A stretch of 64,000 nt of DNA, taken from positions 62,001 through 126,000 of the IMG/VR virus record IMGVR_UViG_3300019135_000009. The stretch is one strand, 5' to 3'. This document shows positions 1 to 6,845 of this stretch, in pieces (position 1 is the stretch's first letter; every line of letters starts with the position of its first letter). This stretch comes from a virus. The notes below the pieces were generated by a model. That model was not told the DNA's origin. It made no database searches and was given only the letters and a program-made list of their open reading frames with translations. A program made the position numbers and the translations under genes.

Positions 1-2
1 AA

Positions 3-839
3 ATGTTAGTAGATCAAGCGAAAACTGTGTTCGAAAGAAAGGACGACAAATATTTTGGGTATAAATCTCGATTAGGAGATATTGTCATCGGTGGGGCGTA
101 TTCTTATGCATTCGTTGTTCATTACGCGAAAACAAACGAGGATGTTGTTATTATCCCTGGTGATGTTAATACGGTCACAACACCAGTTTGCACAACAGAA
201 GAAGAACGTCTATGGAAGCCAGAAAAGACCGCACAAGAACGCCGAGATGAAATCGTTGAACAGGCGAAGGCGGATCTCGAAAATCTTAAGCAACGGACAT
301 TTTACGGAGAATTACGATACTCATATCGTAACATTGTCTGTAACGTAGAGTTCGTTATTAATAAAGCGAAACGTACTGTTGTCGCTCTCCTCAAATCGGT
401 AGGAAGAGGTGTCGTAAGGTCAAAAGGAATCGCCAAGGCCGCACCGGACGACTGCTTCAACGTTCATATCGGAAAGGCTATCGCTCTCCACCGTGCACTT
501 GGTCTCGAAGTACCTGACGAATATCTTAACGTGCCAAATCCAACGGAAGTTCATGTTGGAGATATCTTAACATTTTCCCAAAATGACGAGATGTTCGATA
601 AAATTCATTACAGAGTGGACTCTGTGAAAGCACCAGAAGAAAATCTTACGATTATAAAAGATGAGCTTACTAATGAGGGAGTCGGACGAACAGCTAGTGC
701 ATATTTCTCTGCGGTAAAAATTCATTATCACTTTAAATCAGTAAGTCCGATCAAAGAAAAAATTATACTTTTAAAAGGTGTATTCAATACTTTTGTAAGC
801 GAATTGATGATCATCGATGATAGCAGAACGAGTAGCTAA
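3..839 (+). CDS. Conserved phage protein, possibly truncated by the window edge
   Basis: Up to 278 residues in frame from the first bases, so the true start may lie upstream; no ribosome site can be seen. The middle (about residues 120-180) has a pattern seen in many siphophage proteins: KRTVVALL, then G-AK, a short gap, DDCFN, then IGKAIALHRALGL and VPDEYLN. I recognise this as a recurring phage domain but know no function for it. Its base composition is less AT-rich than the following genes. It probably ends a forward operon read in from the left. Confidence 0.75.
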   Translation: MLVDQAKTVFERKDDKYFGYKSRLGDIVIGGAYSYAFVVHYAKTNEDVVIIPGDVNTVTTPVCTTEEERLWKPEKTAQERRDEIVEQAKADLENLKQRTFYGELRYSYRNIVCNVEFVINKAKRTVVALLKSVGRGVVRSKGIAKAAPDDCFNVHIGKAIALHRALGLEVPDEYLNVPNPTEVHVGDILTFSQNDEMFDKIHYRVDSVKAPEENLTIIKDELTNEGVGRTASAYFSAVKIHYHFKSVSPIKEKIILLKGVFNTFVSELMIIDDSRTSS

Positions 840-906
840 TTTAATTTTAAAAGTAAAGCATAGGGATGGAGTAATCATCCCTAAAACAGTATTAAGAAAA
901 TGGTGA
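817..906 (+). CDS. Possible 29-residue overlapping peptide
   Basis: A short frame starting inside the end of the 278-residue gene and stopping five bases before the next start. It contains a basic, valine-rich stretch (KVKHRDGVIIPKTVLRKW). The ribosome site is weak, so it is only a candidate translationally coupled peptide. Confidence 0.25.
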   Translation: MIAERVANLILKVKHRDGVIIPKTVLRKW

Positions 907-910
907 AGAA

Positions 911-1117
911 ATGATTTTATTATTGTTAATAGGTTTTTATTTATTATTAGGATTAGGCACTTATGCATATTGTGTATTCGTGACATATTGGTTTTTAGGA
1001 TTTTTGATTTTTCGAATAGATGATACATATGTAGGAATCTGCAAGTACCCGAGATGGCTTATGTTTTGGATTTATTGGATTGTAAGCAAGGTGAAGGTGA
1101 TTAAAGGTGTGGGATGA
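911..1117 (+). CDS. Small membrane protein
   Basis: 68 residues, nearly all hydrophobic: one long segment at residues 2-35 that may span twice, then a second at about 48-60. A GGTGAAGA ribosome site precedes the ATG. Its stop overlaps the next GTG start by 11 bases, so the two are probably translated together. No family recognised. Confidence 0.6.
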   Translation: MILLLLIGFYLLLGLGTYAYCVFVTYWFLGFLIFRIDDTYVGICKYPRWLMFWIYWIVSKVKVIKGVG

Positions 1118-1373
1118 TATACTAACGTATCAAGCAGTAAGGTTTATTACAAAAGTAACAGAAGACGATGAGGAGAAAATCTATGAAATGTTTGGTCTAA
1201 TTAAAGAAAGAATTAAAGATCATAAGATCATTGTGGCTCTAGCTAAACAGTGGAATAAATATAATGAGGCGAAGCAAGCGGGATTGGCGGTTCATTTCGC
1301 GGGTATGTATAGGGCTAGCATGTTCATGGCTTTAATGGATTACCTGTCTTATAAGTATGAAACTAGAAAATGA
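1107..1373 (+). CDS. Small helical phage protein
   Basis: 88 residues with GTG start overlapping the upstream membrane-protein gene; the ribosome site lies within that gene. The sequence is charged and predicted helical in its first half (DDEEKIYEMF, IKERIKDHKI), with an alanine-rich second half. It is the last gene of the forward run before a bidirectional terminator. Function unknown. Confidence 0.6.
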   Translation: MWDDILTYQAVRFITKVTEDDEEKIYEMFGLIKERIKDHKIIVALAKQWNKYNEAKQAGLAVHFAGMYRASMFMALMDYLSYKYETRK

Positions 1374-1414
1374 CAAATAATATTGACAAACTGTGACAAA
1401 AGTTCTAAAATTAT

Positions 1415-1438
1415 CTTTGACAGAACAGCCTGTCAAAG
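1415..1438. repeat. Perfect 9-bp inverted repeat
   Basis: CTTTGACAG, six-base loop, CTGTCAAAG. It lies between convergent genes, about 20 bases before the main terminator. It could be part of the termination region or a protein-binding site; no promoter fits it. Confidence 0.5.
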
Positions 1439-1460
1439 AAATAAGCTCAAAAATGTAAAA

Positions 1461-1500
1461 GAAAAGAGAGACTTTAGTCGTGAGTCTCTCTTTTCTTATT
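1461..1500. terminator. Bidirectional rho-independent terminator
   Basis: A perfect 13-bp stem (GAAAAGAGAGACT / AGTCTCTCTTTTC) with a nine-base loop, followed by T-rich sequence on the forward side and preceded by an A-rich stretch that serves the reverse strand. It separates the convergent genes ending at 1373 and 1524. Confidence 0.85.
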
Positions 1501-1523
1501 TAGGCGAGGCTTTACTTAAAAAA

Positions 1524-2369
1524 TTATTTTGTTCCTCCATAAATATTTCCGTTTACAGTTGATCCAACGTAGACCTCAACTGTTTTTGTTCCAAAGACTG
1601 CATTTCCCCACTTGAATCCAGCTAAAGTTTCAACTAACAAGCGAGAGTAAACCTCTTTATATTTATATTTTCCTATGCTTGTATCTCTTACTTTCCCCAT
1701 ACCTTTAGGTGTGTAAGTGAAAACCGATCCGAAAAGGTGTCTTACCCAATCTCCATCATTGCTTATTACAGAAACTTTCTTTCCATCATAGCGGAAGTTT
1801 CCCTCTGCCCATACGGTAAATTGCTTTGCTCCACCTAATCCATAACCTATTCCAGTAGTCCTTTCTGTCCCTGTAGCCAAAGCTATTTTATTTTTCTGAG
1901 GACGTGGAGAGGACACTTTTTTATTCTCCAGAATATTAATATGTCCAGTTTCCCCTAAAAGAACTGATACCTTACTGTTGTCGTTTTCAAAAGTAATCAT
2001 TTCGCCTAATGAGGATGATCTTGGATCGTTCATGAGGTTGTTCAAGTTTAAAGATTTTCCTTCAAATTTTTTGTATTTTTTCACCTTATCAGGGAAAACA
2101 TTAAACACAGACAATTCTGGATTTTGAAGAGCTTTTGGGGCAGGGTGTTTCTTATAGTGATTTGATATAAGCTCTTCAATCTCTTCCAAAGAAGAGTTTT
2201 TCGATAATTGTTTCAACTCTGATTCCAAGATAGGCATTTGTTTCTCAACATAATGTCTTACTTCTTGAATGTCTTTTTCCTTAGTTGTTTGTCTGGCTAA
2301 TGCTCCTGATGGACTAAAGCCTAAAATACTTAATGTGACTACGACTAATAAGAAAAGTAATTTTTTCAT
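1524..2369 (-). CDS. Secreted protein with Sec signal peptide
   Basis: 281 residues. Residues 1-25 form a classical signal peptide (two lysines, long Leu/Val core, then ALARQ at a likely cleavage site). The mature part is basic and helical at first, then about 120 residues rich in G, Y, V and T that look like a beta-sheet domain. Good ribosome site (AGGAGG, 7 bases upstream). It stands alone on the reverse strand in the accessory region, as lysogenic-conversion genes often do. A secreted effector, antimicrobial or surface protein is possible; no family recognised. Confidence 0.75.
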   Translation of the reverse strand: MKKLLFLLVVVTLSILGFSPSGALARQTTKEKDIQEVRHYVEKQMPILESELKQLSKNSSLEEIEELISNHYKKHPAPKALQNPELSVFNVFPDKVKKYKKFEGKSLNLNNLMNDPRSSSLGEMITFENDNSKVSVLLGETGHINILENKKVSSPRPQKNKIALATGTERTTGIGYGLGGAKQFTVWAEGNFRYDGKKVSVISNDGDWVRHLFGSVFTYTPKGMGKVRDTSIGKYKYKEVYSRLLVETLAGFKWGNAVFGTKTVEVYVGSTVNGNIYGGTK

Positions 2370-2421
2370 TTTTTCCTCCTAATTTCACCCCGCCTTCTTT
2401 ACCAATTCTATACATGTAAGA

Positions 2422-2604
2422 TTATTCCTTCTTGTTTTTTAATTTTTTTAACTCGAGTTTTATGACTAAAAAAAGGCAGATAAATAATGCGATAATTAGA
2501 CCAACCCATATCGGCTCTACTAAGAATGGTAGATATTGTCCGATCATAAATATAACGAAAATTGATATAAGTGATATACCTAAAACCCTTAAGATAAATA
2601 TCAA
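2422..2604 (-). CDS. Two-segment small membrane protein (TTG start)
   Basis: 60 residues with two hydrophobic segments (about 3-25 and 29-50) and a lysine-rich tail. The start is TTG, eight bases after a GGGGGG ribosome site; an in-frame stop just upstream rules out a longer form. It is transcribed ahead of the secreted protein gene and could be its immunity or partner protein, which is inference from position only. Confidence 0.55.
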   Translation of the reverse strand: MIFILRVLGISLISIFVIFMIGQYLPFLVEPIWVGLIIALFICLFLVIKLELKKLKNKKE

Positions 2605-2733
2605 AATTCATTCCCCCCTTGTAGCTTGATGTACCATCTTTAAGATTAACATATTCAATAACCCCGTTTAAAGACATTTCCAATAAATAGGATTAAATCA
2701 CTAACAAATTTGTGAACATTCAAATAAAATATA

Positions 2734-2762
2734 TTGTGTTTATTTGGATAATGAGGTAAAAT
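2734..2762 (+). promoter_or_regulatory. Promoter of structured RNA 1
   Basis: TTGTGT, 17 bases, TAAAAT: a sigma-A type promoter whose start point would be near 2769, at the first helix of the RNA. Confidence 0.5.
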
Positions 2763-2768
2763 AAAACT

Positions 2769-2975
2769 TGATCAGTAATGATTTAATCATTACATGGATC
2801 ACTTCCTATATTGCAGTCTCGGAGAACATTGTGTTCTTGCAAGTATTCAGATTGCGTCTGAATGATTGTGTGAAGGGTTGCCGAGACATCCTTTTACGCG
2901 CCAAAGGCCGAAGATGTTTTAACATCATGCGGCCAGTCCCTTGATCTTACCGATTTTTATCGGTAAGATTTTTTA
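2769..2975 (+). ncRNA. Structured RNA 1: leader or small RNA ahead of the Pycsar genes
   Basis: About 205 nt with no convincing ORF. Helices seen: GATC/GATC enclosing GTAATGA/TCATTAC with a lone A on the 5' side and ATG on the 3' side; GAAC/GTTC; TTCAGA/TCTGAA; a long-range GTCTCGG/CCGAGAC; then GGCCG/CGGCC enclosing GATGTT/AACATC; and an 11-bp terminator ATCTTACCGAT/ATCGGTAAGAT with a T run. The 5' double helix and the 3' GGCCG-type domain recur in the RNAs at 6240 and 6846 with compensatory changes. The terminator ends 29 bases before the Pycsar effector start and I see no promoter between them, so this may be an attenuating leader. No known RNA class recognised. Confidence 0.65.
2944..2974 (+). 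terminator. Terminator of RNA 1
   Basis: Perfect 11-bp stem, 4-base loop and six T residues, immediately upstream of the Pycsar operon. Its stem sequence is nearly the same as the terminator of RNA 3 (7159-7193). Confidence 0.85.
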
Positions 2976-3003
2976 CTGCTAATTTAGAATTGAGGTTGAA
3001 GCT

Positions 3004-3573
3004 TTGAGCGAAATTGACAAAGATAATTTAATCAATCGTTTAGATAGACATTTAGACTGGATAAAAAGTTGCGACACTAAAGCTTCCATTGTTTTGGCGA
3101 TAATTGGAGTGTTTTTAACTCTATTTTTGTCAGATCAGTCATTAAACATGTTAAAGGAAATATTTAAACAGATAGTTAACAATATTAATTTTTCGAACAT
3201 CCTGTATTTAATTTTCTTTATTTTTTCTTGGTGTTTATTTATTTATGGCTCGAATTGTTTAGTTAAAGTTTTGATTCCTAGAGATAAAAAGATTTTAGAG
3301 GAAGAGGGTCTCTATAAAGATTCTTTATATTATTTTGAAACCATATCAAATAACAGTTTTTTAGAGTTTAAAAGAAAAGTTACAATTAGAGATAAAGATA
3401 ATGATAACGAATTAAGCGACATATTGTCTCAAATTTATGTGAACGCAAAGATATGTACAATTAAATATCGATTTTTTAAAAAGGGCGTTAAATATTCATT
3501 TTTCGGCATTGTCAGCATCATATCAGTTTTTATGATAGGGGCTTTGCTTGTAAACATAGGGGGATTCAGTTAA
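3004..3573 (+). CDS. pycTM: Pycsar membrane effector (PycTM-like)
   Basis: 189 residues with TTG start. Transmembrane segments at about 27-44, 62-86 and 163-187. The N-terminal stretch (DRHLDWIKSCDTKASIVLAI) is the D-K-A-S-entering-a-membrane-helix pattern typical of the Pycsar transmembrane effectors. In known Pycsar systems such an effector binds a cyclic pyrimidine nucleotide made by its partner cyclase on infection and then damages the membrane. The partner gene begins one base after this stop. Assignment rests on motif, membrane layout and pairing; I cannot run a profile search. Confidence 0.75.
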   Translation: MSEIDKDNLINRLDRHLDWIKSCDTKASIVLAIIGVFLTLFLSDQSLNMLKEIFKQIVNNINFSNILYLIFFIFSWCLFIYGSNCLVKVLIPRDKKILEEEGLYKDSLYYFETISNNSFLEFKRKVTIRDKDNDNELSDILSQIYVNAKICTIKYRFFKKGVKYSFFGIVSIISVFMIGALLVNIGGFS

Positions 3574-4326
3574 ATGAAACTTTTAGGATATGACTACAAA
3601 GAGAGAAAAAAGAAAGTAGAAGAGATACTTGATGGAACAGATGCGGTTAAAGAAGTGAAAAGATTCCCAAGGGATGAAGAATTTACATATACTAATGGCT
3701 ATAAAGCATGGGCAGGAGCTATATTTGTAGATTTAAGAGACTCTACTACTTTATTTACAGATAAGGAAGATGTAGATATAGCAAAAGTTATAAGAGGATT
3801 TACCTCTGAGATTATTGAAATATTGAAGAAAGACACAGGTAATGATTTAAAAGAGATTGGCATTCGCGGTGATTGTGTTTATGCCATTTATTCAACCCCT
3901 TTTAAAGATGATTTGTGTGATATATTTGTTAGATCAGTTTTTATAAACACTTATATTGTAATGTTAAATAAATTATTGGAGGAAAGAAATCTGCCGACTA
4001 TTACAGTTGGGATTGGATTAAATGCTTCTCCAACACTTTCTGTTAAAGCAGGTAGAAAATCCTCTAGTGTAAATAACTTAGTTTGGATAGGTGAATCTGT
4101 TCCGATTGCCTCTAAACTATCTGATTTAGGTAATAAAAACAGAGTGGAATCGATTGTAATGTCAGAGTTATTTTATGATAATATAAAAGACTTAGATAAT
4201 GCAAAGGCATTAATGATTGATGATTTTAATATGGGGTTTCACAAGAGCTATGGTCATTATTATCATCGCAGTATTGTTGCATCGAATTTTCATAACTGGA
4301 TTTTAAATGGCATGAAGGATGAATAA
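3574..4326 (+). CDS. pycC: Class III nucleotide cyclase, Pycsar uridylate/cytidylate type
   Basis: 250 residues. Class III cyclase core: FVDLRDST (metal-binding D53), then IRGDCVYAIY (second metal aspartate D100), then VGIGLNASPTLSVKAGRKSS and a GESVPIASKL segment equal to the usual G-x-x-V-N-x-A-x-x-L helix. It has no membrane or receptor domain, as in Pycsar cyclases, which make cCMP or cUMP. It directly follows the membrane effector (TAAATG junction). Substrate choice between U and C cannot be decided here. A terminator at 4331 ends the pair. Confidence 0.8.
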   Translation: MKLLGYDYKERKKKVEEILDGTDAVKEVKRFPRDEEFTYTNGYKAWAGAIFVDLRDSTTLFTDKEDVDIAKVIRGFTSEIIEILKKDTGNDLKEIGIRGDCVYAIYSTPFKDDLCDIFVRSVFINTYIVMLNKLLEERNLPTITVGIGLNASPTLSVKAGRKSSSVNNLVWIGESVPIASKLSDLGNKNRVESIVMSELFYDNIKDLDNAKALMIDDFNMGFHKSYGHYYHRSIVASNFHNWILNGMKDE

Positions 4327-4330
4327 AGTT

Positions 4331-4355
4331 AAAGCGCTATATTAGCGCTTTTTTA
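4331..4355 (+). terminator. Terminator after the Pycsar pair
   Basis: AAAGCGCTA, three-base loop, TAGCGCTTT, then a T run. Confidence 0.85.
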
Positions 4356-4360
4356 TTGCT

Positions 4361-4389
4361 TTCAACACTGTGGAACGTTCGGTTATAAT
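4361..4389 (+). promoter_or_regulatory. Promoter for the coiled-coil/DUF2325 gene
   Basis: TTCAAC, 17 bases, TATAAT. The spacer contains the palindrome GAACGTTC, which might be an operator half; it does not fit the Bacillus LexA box spacing. Confidence 0.55.
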
Positions 4390-4461
4390 GGAATTGATGC
4401 ACTTCTATGCAATGATTGACCAATATAGATATTATTAATGCTTGCGAGAGGAGGAGTATGA

Positions 4462-5910
4462 ATGTCGAGAAATATAAAAAGCGCATTTCCCAAAAAGGCC
4501 ATGATGAAAAATCAAATAAAACAAAATAAAAAGAACAAAGATAAAAGAGAAGAAATAGAAAAAAATATTCAAGAAAAGATAAAGGAAGGTATGGTTAATA
4601 AAAATTTTGATTCAAATGAAGAAATAGATCAAGAGGAAAACGATATTAAATATAAAGAGTTATATAAAGATGCAAAGAAAAATTTAAAAAATGCTGAAAA
4701 AGAGATTCAAAAGAAGTCTAAAGAGACATCACAATTAAGTTTAGAAACCAAGGAAAAAGATAAAGAAATATCTAAACTTAAAAAGACTATTCATGAAATG
4801 AGTTCTGAATATGATGGGTTGGAAGGAAAATTTAAAAAGCTTGAAAAGGAAAAGGCGAACATCGAAAGTTCTTTGAAAAATGAAATTTGTGAATTAGAGC
4901 TAAAGATCAAAGAATTAAATAAAATACTTAAACATAGAAACATTGTTGAGGAGCGAAATGAAAAACGATATAAAAATCTAGAAAATCGCTATGAAAAACT
5001 CAAACAAAAACATGAAAATTTTGAAAAAATAGAAACCACTCACAAAGATATCATTGAAAAAATGAAACAAAGTTTGACAAGAAAAAAATATGCAATTAAA
5101 AATCTGAAAACTGAGCTTAATGAAAGACTGACTGAAATAGATGACTTACAAGAAATGATGAGAAAAAATAAGGAAGCGGCAGAAGGGATTAGTCCTGAAT
5201 TTATGTTGCAAACCTTTATTGATTCTGTAGATCGTTCAAATTTTCATAGATATGAACTTGCGTTTGAATTAACCCGTAAAATAAAGCAGATGCGTCAAAT
5301 AAATGCAATCTCAAGAAAAAATGAAAGTCAGGGAGAAATGTATTACGAAGATAGATTATTTGGAAACGTGTTCTCTGATGAAAAGGGTTGTAAATTTATT
5401 GATATTAATGGGTTTGAATATAATGTAGATAATGATGATTATCTGAGGTATAAATATAAAAATGGATCATCTGTTTCGGCAGTTCCAGTTTCAGATTCGA
5501 CTGTGAAAATTGTCTACATATATAAAGAGGAGTTTAAAAAAGAATTTGTAAGAGAGGCAGAGGTGTCTCATAGCACTAATAAAAGTAAAGTTGATCGATC
5601 AATTTATCATTACATTGGTGACTTTAATGTATTAATTGTCTCATCAAGAAATGGTTTGAAATATAGAGACAGACTCCGATTGCATGGTTTGAAAGCAAAC
5701 TGGATAGAAGGATTCGAAAAAGAGAAACGTGCAAAAGAGTTGATGGAAAAGGCAGATGTAGTTATATTGTGCATCGATAGTGTGTCACATGCGTTTAGCG
5801 ATTTTGCAAAAGATCAGAATGATCCAAAGTACCAACTTATATATAATCATAATGAAGATAAAGTTGTATCTAGAGTTATATATGCAAAACATGAACTAGG
5901 GCTAGGTTAA
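4462..5910 (+). CDS. Long coiled-coil protein with C-terminal DUF2325-like domain
   Basis: 482 residues. Residues about 15-245 are a highly charged K/E coiled coil. Residues about 245-385 form a globular linker. The last 95 residues look like DUF2325: a beta strand (FNVLIVSSRNG), Y-R-D-R-L-R-L-H-G-L-K, a helix, KADVVILCIDSVSHAFSDFA, then a final helix. The DUF2325 family has no known function. The gene has its own promoter, a strong GAGAGGAGGAGT ribosome site and sits next to the Pycsar cassette, so a role in defence or exclusion is possible but only inferred. Confidence 0.6.
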   Translation: MSRNIKSAFPKKAMMKNQIKQNKKNKDKREEIEKNIQEKIKEGMVNKNFDSNEEIDQEENDIKYKELYKDAKKNLKNAEKEIQKKSKETSQLSLETKEKDKEISKLKKTIHEMSSEYDGLEGKFKKLEKEKANIESSLKNEICELELKIKELNKILKHRNIVEERNEKRYKNLENRYEKLKQKHENFEKIETTHKDIIEKMKQSLTRKKYAIKNLKTELNERLTEIDDLQEMMRKNKEAAEGISPEFMLQTFIDSVDRSNFHRYELAFELTRKIKQMRQINAISRKNESQGEMYYEDRLFGNVFSDEKGCKFIDINGFEYNVDNDDYLRYKYKNGSSVSAVPVSDSTVKIVYIYKEEFKKEFVREAEVSHSTNKSKVDRSIYHYIGDFNVLIVSSRNGLKYRDRLRLHGLKANWIEGFEKEKRAKELMEKADVVILCIDSVSHAFSDFAKDQNDPKYQLIYNHNEDKVVSRVIYAKHELGLG

Positions 5911-5917
5911 AAACATA

Positions 5918-5946
5918 TTCACATCTTAAAATCAATATTGTATGAT
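5918..5946 (+). promoter_or_regulatory. Promoter for small membrane gene
   Basis: TTCACA, 17 bases, TATGAT, about 20 bases before the start codon at 5966. Confidence 0.5.
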
Positions 5947-5965
5947 ATGCTTAAGAGGTGATTAG

Positions 5966-6202
5966 ATGGACTTTCATAAAATCAAAGGATATATTGGGAT
6001 TTTAAATATTTGCTTTACTGTAGCAGGGATATATCTGGTGCTGTATTTAATACTATCAGGTAATCATATCTTTATGCAGTCTTGGATTTTCTATTTTCTT
6101 GTCGGTAATACCATTTTTAGTTTATTCATTATGTTGTTTAGCAATGATCTATTTTGGGAACTTATTGATAAATTAAATAAAAACAAAGATAAACATAAGT
6201 AA
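5966..6202 (+). CDS. Small membrane protein, paralogue of the gene at 6401
   Basis: 78 residues with two hydrophobic segments (about 11-32 and 40-60) and a lysine-rich tail. It shares an ICFTV segment and overall layout with the 69-residue protein at 6401, which follows RNA 2. Ribosome site AAGAGGTG. Function unknown; two-segment layout recalls small phage toxins, holins or exclusion proteins. Confidence 0.65.
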   Translation: MDFHKIKGYIGILNICFTVAGIYLVLYLILSGNHIFMQSWIFYFLVGNTIFSLFIMLFSNDLFWELIDKLNKNKDKHK

Positions 6203-6204
6203 AC

Positions 6205-6233
6205 TTGAAAACATTTGAAATATGTCTTATAAT
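6205..6233 (+). promoter_or_regulatory. Promoter of structured RNA 2
   Basis: TTGAAA, 17 bases, TATAAT; predicted start point about 6240, where the helix-forming sequence begins. Confidence 0.65.
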
Positions 6234-6239
6234 GGTATA

Positions 6240-6358
6240 CAGCTTACCTGCCAAGTGTAGGAGGAGCAAGTTGGACTTCGCACTGCGATAACCAACCATT
6301 ACTTAAAGTTGCTGTACTAGAGGAATCCGTGAGTTGCTTGGCAATGAACGGATTTTTT
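6240..6358 (+). ncRNA. Structured RNA 2
   Basis: About 120 nt. The 5' end has the same two-helix motif as RNA 3: outer CTT/GAG, lone A, inner CCTGC/GTAGG, then AG. RNA 3 has CTC/GAG and CGTAC/GTACG, so the second inner pair is C-G in one and G-C in the other. Next come GTTGG/CCAAC enclosing CGC/GCG, and a terminator ATCCGT/ACGGAT. The terminator loop contains CTTGGCA (6337-6343), exactly complementary to TGCCAAG (6249-6255) in the loop region of the 5' hairpin, allowing a loop-loop contact. The terminator ends about 40 bases before the start of the membrane gene at 6401. Confidence 0.6.
6325..6358 (+). terminator. Terminator of RNA 2
   Basis: ATCCGT/ACGGAT stem with a 17-base loop and a T run. 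The stem is short, and the loop is complementary to the 5' end of the RNA, so termination may depend on folding. Confidence 0.6.
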
Positions 6359-6400
6359 ATTTAGTGATAGTTGATACATAATCGTAAAGGGGATGTCTGT

Positions 6401-6610
6401 ATGAATCCTTTGAAATTCAGAGTTTATTGGGAGTTATTGCATATATGCTTTACTGTTGTCCAAGTGGTCTATATGATCCCAATAAATGTTTACTTTGGGA
6501 TCGGGATATCTCCAATTGACTTATTGATAGCATTTGGTGGCACATATATAATGGTTACACATAATCAAATGTATCATGAATTTAAAGATAAATGGTTCAC
6601 AAAGAGATGA
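6401..6610 (+). CDS. Small membrane protein downstream of RNA 2
   Basis: 69 residues from the ATG with an AAAGGGGAT ribosome site; an earlier in-frame ATG at 6371 has none. Two hydrophobic segments (about 8-30 and 35-53). It resembles the protein at 5966 (shared ICFTV and aromatic/charged tail). Between the RNA 2 terminator and this gene I see no good promoter, so expression may need readthrough of RNA 2. Confidence 0.6.
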   Translation: MNPLKFRVYWELLHICFTVVQVVYMIPINVYFGIGISPIDLLIAFGGTYIMVTHNQMYHEFKDKWFTKR

Positions 6611-6621
6611 GGAGGATCATT

Positions 6622-6798
6622 ATGGAGAATAAGCAGTTAGGTATTGAGTTAAATTATGTTATCACTGATCGAAATGATAAAAATATTACGGAGTCTCAGA
6701 TGGATGTTTTTGTAGATGAACTTACAAAACTCGTTGAATCAAAAGGATGGGTATTTGGTGGAGGTGCAAAGATTATCAGCGTAAATGAAGAGGAATAG
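6622..6798 (+). CDS. Small soluble protein
   Basis: 58 residues from the ATG following GAGGAGGATCATT. Alternating hydrophobic residues (GIELNYVIT) and a helix suggest a small alpha/beta fold. Its start is 12 bases after the preceding membrane-protein stop, so it belongs to that operon. Confidence 0.6.
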   Translation: MENKQLGIELNYVITDRNDKNITESQMDVFVDELTKLVESKGWVFGGGAKIISVNEEE

Positions 6799-6810
6799 TA
6801 TGATTAGAAG

Positions 6811-6839
6811 TTGACAACAGATGGATCATATGGTATTAT
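6811..6839 (+). promoter_or_regulatory. Promoter of RNA 3 with half of the palindromic operator
   Basis: TTGACA, 17 bases, TATTAT. The -35 lies in GTTGACAACAGAT, matching the centre and right half of the 19-bp early operator found at 18535 and 20291. Confidence 0.7.
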
Positions 6840-6845
6840 GATAAT

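Noticed and set aside
2408-2683. 91-codon reverse frame overlapping the 60-residue membrane gene
   Set aside because: The ribosome site GGGGGG is better placed for the TTG at 2604, whose frame encodes clear membrane helices; the longer frame starts without a site.
4367-4383. LexA/SOS box at GAACGTTC
   Set aside because: The Bacillus box needs four bases between GAAC and GTTC; here there are none.
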